Shown here piece by piece: positions 60,901 through 64,000 of a DNA stretch of 64,000 bases. The position numbers were made by a program, and so were the translations under genes. Source of the DNA: Cnuella takakiae (GTDB lineage Bacteria; Bacteroidota; Bacteroidia; Chitinophagales; Chitinophagaceae). The stretch is taken from contig NZ_MTFE01000010.1 in assembly GCF_001953305.1 (NCBI RefSeq), forward strand, positions 1 through 64,000. Direction: 5' to 3'. Every line of letters starts with the position of its first letter. The first letter of the stretch is position 1. The notes below the pieces were generated by a model. That model worked only from the letters and a program-made list of their open reading frames with translations. It did not search any database and was not told the DNA's origin.

Positions 60901-61503
60901 GGAGCAGTCATTGACCTGGCCCATACCCCGCATATCAACATCCGGGCAGAACAGGGTACAGGAGTGGCAGAAAGCATCCGCTTTGGGGTGAACGATCAGG
61001 CAGCTTACAGCATGGAGAGCAGTGTTCCCTTTGCACTTGCAGGCGACATCAGGGGCGATTATGCTGAGTGGCAGGTAAGTCCCGGCACCTACACCATTAC
61101 CGCTACTCCGTACAGCGAAAACTATGGCAGGGGAACCATGGGCACAGCACTGCGCATTACCATCACCATCATTGATTCAAAAGCGGAGCAGCGGTCAGGC
61201 ATTGTACAAGGGGCTGCGGAGCAGCAGCAGGAGGAAGGCCGCGGGCTCAGCCTGGAGGTGCTACCCAACCCGGTGAAGGAAAGCGGGTGGGTGCAGTTCC
61301 GTGTACCGCAGGCTACCACAGTTGCTTTGTTCCTGGCGGATGGCGCAGGCAGGAGCATACAGCAGGTATTTGGCGGCAGGGTTCAGGGTGGGGTGCTGCA
61401 GCGGCTGAAGGTGCAGACCCAGGGCCTTCCACCGGGCCTGTACTTCTGCAGGCTGGTAACTGCGGGTGGAAAGACAGTGACCAGCAAGCTGGTAAGGCAG
61501 TAA
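57994..61503 (+). CDS. secreted delta-60 repeat protein with T9SS signal
   Basis: A 1169-residue exported protein. After a signal peptide (MLCFCLCLFVAGPLMGQ) come about 14 delta-60 repeats forming a beta-propeller-like region; typical units are DGKILVAG ... DFALARYHANGMPDNSFSGD. Residues about 830-1080 hold two similar beta-domains, each starting FTLIxAxRxT (FTLIDAVRDTDAGELKDGAV; FTLINAARNTVISTLSDGAV). The C-terminal about 85 residues are a T9SS type-A sorting domain (LEVLPNPVKESGWVQFRVP ... PPGLYFCRLVTAGGKTVTSK). The protein is sent to the surface or released. Function unknown. Confidence 0.9.
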   Translation: MNKMLCFCLCLFVAGPLMGQAGRLDSSFAGKGWLTTRFLIGNKNEERGLGIMLKPDGSMIVLTEGTTAPPYSTKTSFLVRFSADGKQDLNFGVDGFSQQVNLIHSTAVQLQDGKIIVAGALTDDGAFNGHLAFARYFEDGDLDTSFGSNGILNTKRQIDEPSAVVLQPDQKILVAGTTYDNEIEQYGFALARFSPTGIPDSSWGDAGIATTFFNTNHPEILGGKASSLALQTDGKVVVAGSILNGLLPSKDFALVRYKSDGSLDSGFATNGIQVTDFTGGEDEASSVVVQQDGKILVAGKSGNTNSDFALARYHANGMPDNSFSGDGLHTTDFFGGPDQASTIVVQDDGKILVAGSAKSTSGRSALALARFHANAAPDLSFGGTGRFIDESIGTSVSARAIILQPDHRILATGYTQGVADSSLDLVVGRYQPEGSLDLTFDDDGKGTAFYTYSGNSRLHHIAVQQDGKLVVAEALFSLARYHADGTPDSTFGIHGQVVEAPIGEIQITQAIAIQQDEKLLLAGHDPAYDGSVLMRFQINGTLDSTFGNNGVVKTPSFSGNAIAIQDDGKILVAGGLTNPVFGTGDFAVIRLNKNGTMDDSFDGDGILITDFVNIRAAATAIAVQPDGHIAVVGSTINFPNFNLVLARYRSDGSLDPDFGIGGKQETDLFGSHDMAAALTIQKDEKIIVAGFSERKNTNRQNFTLVRFNKDGTLDSTFSKDGKLASPYNFNRDNRAGDIVLQEDGKIIVPVNFPSLDPPNGLIVFRFNPDGTPDSSFQENGMLRSYFGKQESARGVALAGNRLYVSGVQRQGLFMEGLIAAYMLEEAGMVVSSFTLIDAVRDTDAGELKDGAVVNLSAIRGTRISIRANTGGAAAGSVVMQLSGTQVHNRTENRAPYALFGNRNKEHTYRAWRPSPGPYTLTATPYAGTNGRGTKGTPYTVRFTIVEELSLARFTLINAARNTVISTLSDGAVIDLAHTPHINIRAEQGTGVAESIRFGVNDQAAYSMESSVPFALAGDIRGDYAEWQVSPGTYTITATPYSENYGRGTMGTALRITITIIDSKAEQRSGIVQGAAEQQQEEGRGLSLEVLPNPVKESGWVQFRVPQATTVALFLADGAGRSIQQVFGGRVQGGVLQRLKVQTQGLPPGLYFCRLVTAGGKTVTSKLVRQ

Positions 61504-62117
61504 GCCTTACCAAATCATGGGCATGTAGGTCATTTCTATCGTATGCTAATTGAACATGTAGTTGATCCGTTCAAGAATTTAGAAATGCTGATCTATGTGC
61601 CCATGACAATGCACATTATATACAATGTTGACCGGCATGCCACGCATGCCGCTGTCATCAGGAAATAAATAAGATACTAACCAGCATTTTCATTTTAAAG
61701 GCATGCAGGACTGGGACTCCTCCCCTGCAAGTACTCTGCAGCAGGCTTTATCTTGGCTCCTATTTATTTGCGGTCTCTTTTGCCGAAGGAAAACACCTCC
61801 CGCCACAGATTTCATTCACAGGCTAAATGGTATTGCCCAAAGTCTAATAGGGGCCATGTAGGCAGGCATGTTTCACGTTATCGCGGTGTGTTACTTACTC
61901 CAGGTTAGACTGCCAGGTGTTGGCCTTGTTTCGATCTTATCGATTTACCTTATTTTTTTATGGGGGCTTGGGTGGCAGGTAGTGCAAGCAGCCGGTGCAG
62001 ACCAAATGCGACCCACAACCTGGCCTGGATAGCACCTACTTCATCTATGACATCAAATTAATACGGTAAAAGATCTTTACCGTAAACTGCCCACCTTCAC
62101 AAAGATTTCCCAGGCAA
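61504..62117. other. intergenic spacer, no gene
   Basis: This is the 3' region shared by two convergent genes. No open frame, strong hairpin or repeat is evident. Confidence 0.5.
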
Positions 62118-64000
62118 CTAATCCTGAGGTAACAAGAAACTGAACCTGGCCCCTTCCCCTATCCTCGACTGCGCCCAGATATAACCCTGATGGTTGTCTA
62201 TTACCTTTCGCGCAATTGATAGGCCTATGCCCGTACCCTCGTATTCACTTCGGCCATGCAGGCGCTGAAACATCTTAAAAATGTGGTCCGCATACTCCTG
62301 CTCAAAACCAATTCCATTATCCTGAACCTCGATCAGATAGTAATGTTGCTCCCACATTGCCGCGGGAAGCTGTTCTGCCAAATCAGCTCCGGTGATAGAA
62401 CGTGAACTTATAACTATTCGTGGAGGCGTATCCTGTTTGCTGTACTTCAGCGCATTGGAGATCAGGTTTTGGAAAAGCTGCTGTAATTGCCTGCGATAGC
62501 CATTTACAACAGGTAGTGAATGCACCTCGATCACCGCCTTTTTTTCCTCGATCTGCACATCTAGATCTGAGAGGACGATCTGTACCTTTTTGTTTAGGTT
62601 CACTTCTTCTTTTTGGAGCGGCGTTTCACTTACCTGTGAATAGGTTAGCAGGTCTTCTACCAATTGGTTCATACGGCTGGCAGCTGTGTGCATGCGCTGA
62701 AAAATCCCTGCTTCTCCCTCAGTCAGGCGATCTTTCAGACTGCTCTGGAGTCGATCGGAAAATGTTTGAATCTTCCGTATGGGTTCTTTTAGATCATGGG
62801 AAGCAGCATGGGCAAATTCTTCCAGGTAGGCATTGGAGCGCTTCAGCTCCTCAATGTTCTGCTCCAGCTGGAGTTGCAATGTTTTGAGCTGGGTAATGTC
62901 CGTAAAAGTACCCAGTACCTTATCACCAACTTTAGTGATCCTCATGTTTACCCAAGCATCCACGATTTTACCCGAATAATGAATGTCAAATTGCTGCTGT
63001 ACCCCGGTAAGGTACACGTCCCGTAAACGCTCAAACAAACCATTGGTTTTGTAGGTTTCAAACTTCAGTGAAGCAGGTTGGTCAACCAGGTCCTCGGCCT
63101 GGTCACCCACAAAGGCTGCCATGACCTGGTTGACTAAAGTAAACCTGAAATCTGTAATCTCATTTCCTTCATAAACAGGCCTGATCATGAAAAAGCCAGC
63201 CTGTGTTGTATTGATAATGGTGGTAAGTTGCCGGGCTGAACTTTCCAAAGCCATTTGGGCTTCTTTGATAGGCGTAACGTCGGTAAAGATGTATATCTGG
63301 CGGTTATCGTCCATCTTTGAAACCGATACCTCCAGCCAAGCCCCCAACCCTTCTAAAAAGTACTGCGTGATAAAGGGCACTCCTGTTTCCATGCACTGCA
63401 CACACATCTGAAAGTAAGCCGAACGGGTAAAAGATGGATCCAGCGCAGCACCAGTTTTCGTTAGATAGTCTTCTTTGGAAAAACCGGTAAACCGGACAGC
63501 GGCGTCGTTGGCAATCAGGGTTTTTATATCGATGATGTTCCCCTTTGCATCCCGGATCATTTCTCCCACGGTAATGCCATTGGAAGAATGGGTTAGGATG
63601 TTGTCAAGCAGCAAGGTTTTTTCCTGTTCTTTTCGCTCCGCTTCGCGTTGTGCCCGGCGATCCCGGGTTGTACTCAATATGCCACCTTCATAAACTACCC
63701 TTCTTGTTTCCAACTGTAGTCCTGCATGATGCGCATAAAAGGTGTACTCACTGGGTTCGCCAGTCTGATAGACCTGGAGAAAATGTTCAAAATTAGCTTG
63801 TGCGCTCTCCATAGAGGGTACGCCATCTTTCAGAACACAAAGTCCGGTTAAACTACCTTTAGGATGGTTGATGGCGGTATCTGCCGAACGGTTGGAATAA
63901 CCTACCTGGAAATCTTCCACCATGCCGCTGCTTCCAGTAAGGGGGTATACCCATATAATCGCATCAGGCAAAAGGTCTAAAATAGGGGCAACAAAGGATG
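62118..64000 (-). CDS. multi-PAS sensor histidine kinase, 5' end beyond the window
   Basis: The frame stays open to the right edge (SFVAPILDLLPDAIIWVYPL), so the N-terminus is missing; a TTG at 63969-63971 is not a credible start. Three or four PAS domains are visible (LLPDAIIWVYPLTGSSG; DNILTHSSNGITVGEMIRDA; INTTQAGFFMIRPVYEGNE). A coiled linker (LQLQLEQNIEELKRSNAYLE) precedes HisKA (FAHAASHDLKEPIRKIQTFS) and HATPase_c (NLISNALKYS, DNGIGF, GTGIGLSIAR). All motifs needed for activity are present. It resembles the kinase at 7154 in its HisKA type. Confidence 0.88.
   Translation of the reverse strand, partial: SFVAPILDLLPDAIIWVYPLTGSSGMVEDFQVGYSNRSADTAINHPKGSLTGLCVLKDGVPSMESAQANFEHFLQVYQTGEPSEYTFYAHHAGLQLETRRVVYEGGILSTTRDRRAQREAERKEQEKTLLLDNILTHSSNGITVGEMIRDAKGNIIDIKTLIANDAAVRFTGFSKEDYLTKTGAALDPSFTRSAYFQMCVQCMETGVPFITQYFLEGLGAWLEVSVSKMDDNRQIYIFTDVTPIKEAQMALESSARQLTTIINTTQAGFFMIRPVYEGNEITDFRFTLVNQVMAAFVGDQAEDLVDQPASLKFETYKTNGLFERLRDVYLTGVQQQFDIHYSGKIVDAWVNMRITKVGDKVLGTFTDITQLKTLQLQLEQNIEELKRSNAYLEEFAHAASHDLKEPIRKIQTFSDRLQSSLKDRLTEGEAGIFQRMHTAASRMNQLVEDLLTYSQVSETPLQKEEVNLNKKVQIVLSDLDVQIEEKKAVIEVHSLPVVNGYRRQLQQLFQNLISNALKYSKQDTPPRIVISSRSITGADLAEQLPAAMWEQHYYLIEVQDNGIGFEQEYADHIFKMFQRLHGRSEYEGTGIGLSIARKVIDNHQGYIWAQSRIGEGARFSFLLPQD

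Overview
The window looks like a member of the Bacteroidota, most likely family Chitinophagaceae. The evidence is a SusC/SusD pair, a SusR-type hybrid two-component regulator, Por (T9SS) sorting domains, a delta-60 repeat protein, DUF3945 and Bacteroidota-type integrase relatives, and many lipoproteins and Tat substrates. No rRNA, intact tRNA or CRISPR array is visible. The family assignment is inferred from gene content and style, not from a marker gene.

Layout. 0.5-4.5 kb: a Crp-like regulator and an F420-reductase-like oxidoreductase, each broken by one or two lesions, followed by two small NTF2-like proteins, an alpha/beta hydrolase and a DUF1080-like secreted protein. 5.3-17.5 kb: a signalling block. 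It holds one decayed PAS kinase, three sensor kinases on the minus strand, a giant kinase with nine PAS domains and a convergent NarL-type response regulator. One kinase and the decayed copy carry Arg in place of the phospho-accepting His. 18.0-19.4 kb: a degenerate IS3-family element.

19.5-35.8 kb: an AraC regulator and a long, one-directional set of mostly exported enzymes. It includes a carboxylesterase, a two-subunit molybdenum hydroxylase, three aldo/keto reductases, a dienelactone-hydrolase-like protein, two tandem DUF4440 proteins, a flavodoxin lipoprotein, a cupin, a cytochrome c-PQQ dehydrogenase fusion, a second hydrolase and a double-domain carboxymuconolactone decarboxylase. A nearly perfect 45-bp repeat with two half-sites 21 bp apart lies upstream of both transcription units and is a strong candidate AraC operator. 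This is the best candidate in the window for an undescribed pathway.

35.9-38.5 kb: a scrapyard with a broken M23 peptidase, an IS5/IS427-type transposase, a clipped small gene and the 3' end of a giant T9SS type-B adhesin. 38.9-51 kb: a complete fructan utilisation locus (GH32, SusD, SusC, fructokinase, sugar porter, hybrid two-component sensor). The PfkB and SusC genes overlap by 4 nt, and TTTCGA repeats lie between the divergent porter and sensor genes.

51.3-54.3 kb: a broken secreted protein, a tyrosine integrase, the 3' half of a tRNA-Asn gene (an attR-like scar) and a DUF3945 remnant. This marks the right edge of an integrated element. 54.8-64 kb: an outer-membrane protein with a small exported partner, transposase debris, a secreted delta-60 repeat protein with a T9SS signal, and a PAS kinase that runs off the right edge.

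A general feature is the number of genes broken by one or a few point lesions (Crp, F420 reductase, two aldo/keto reductases, M23, the adhesin, transposases), next to long intact genes.
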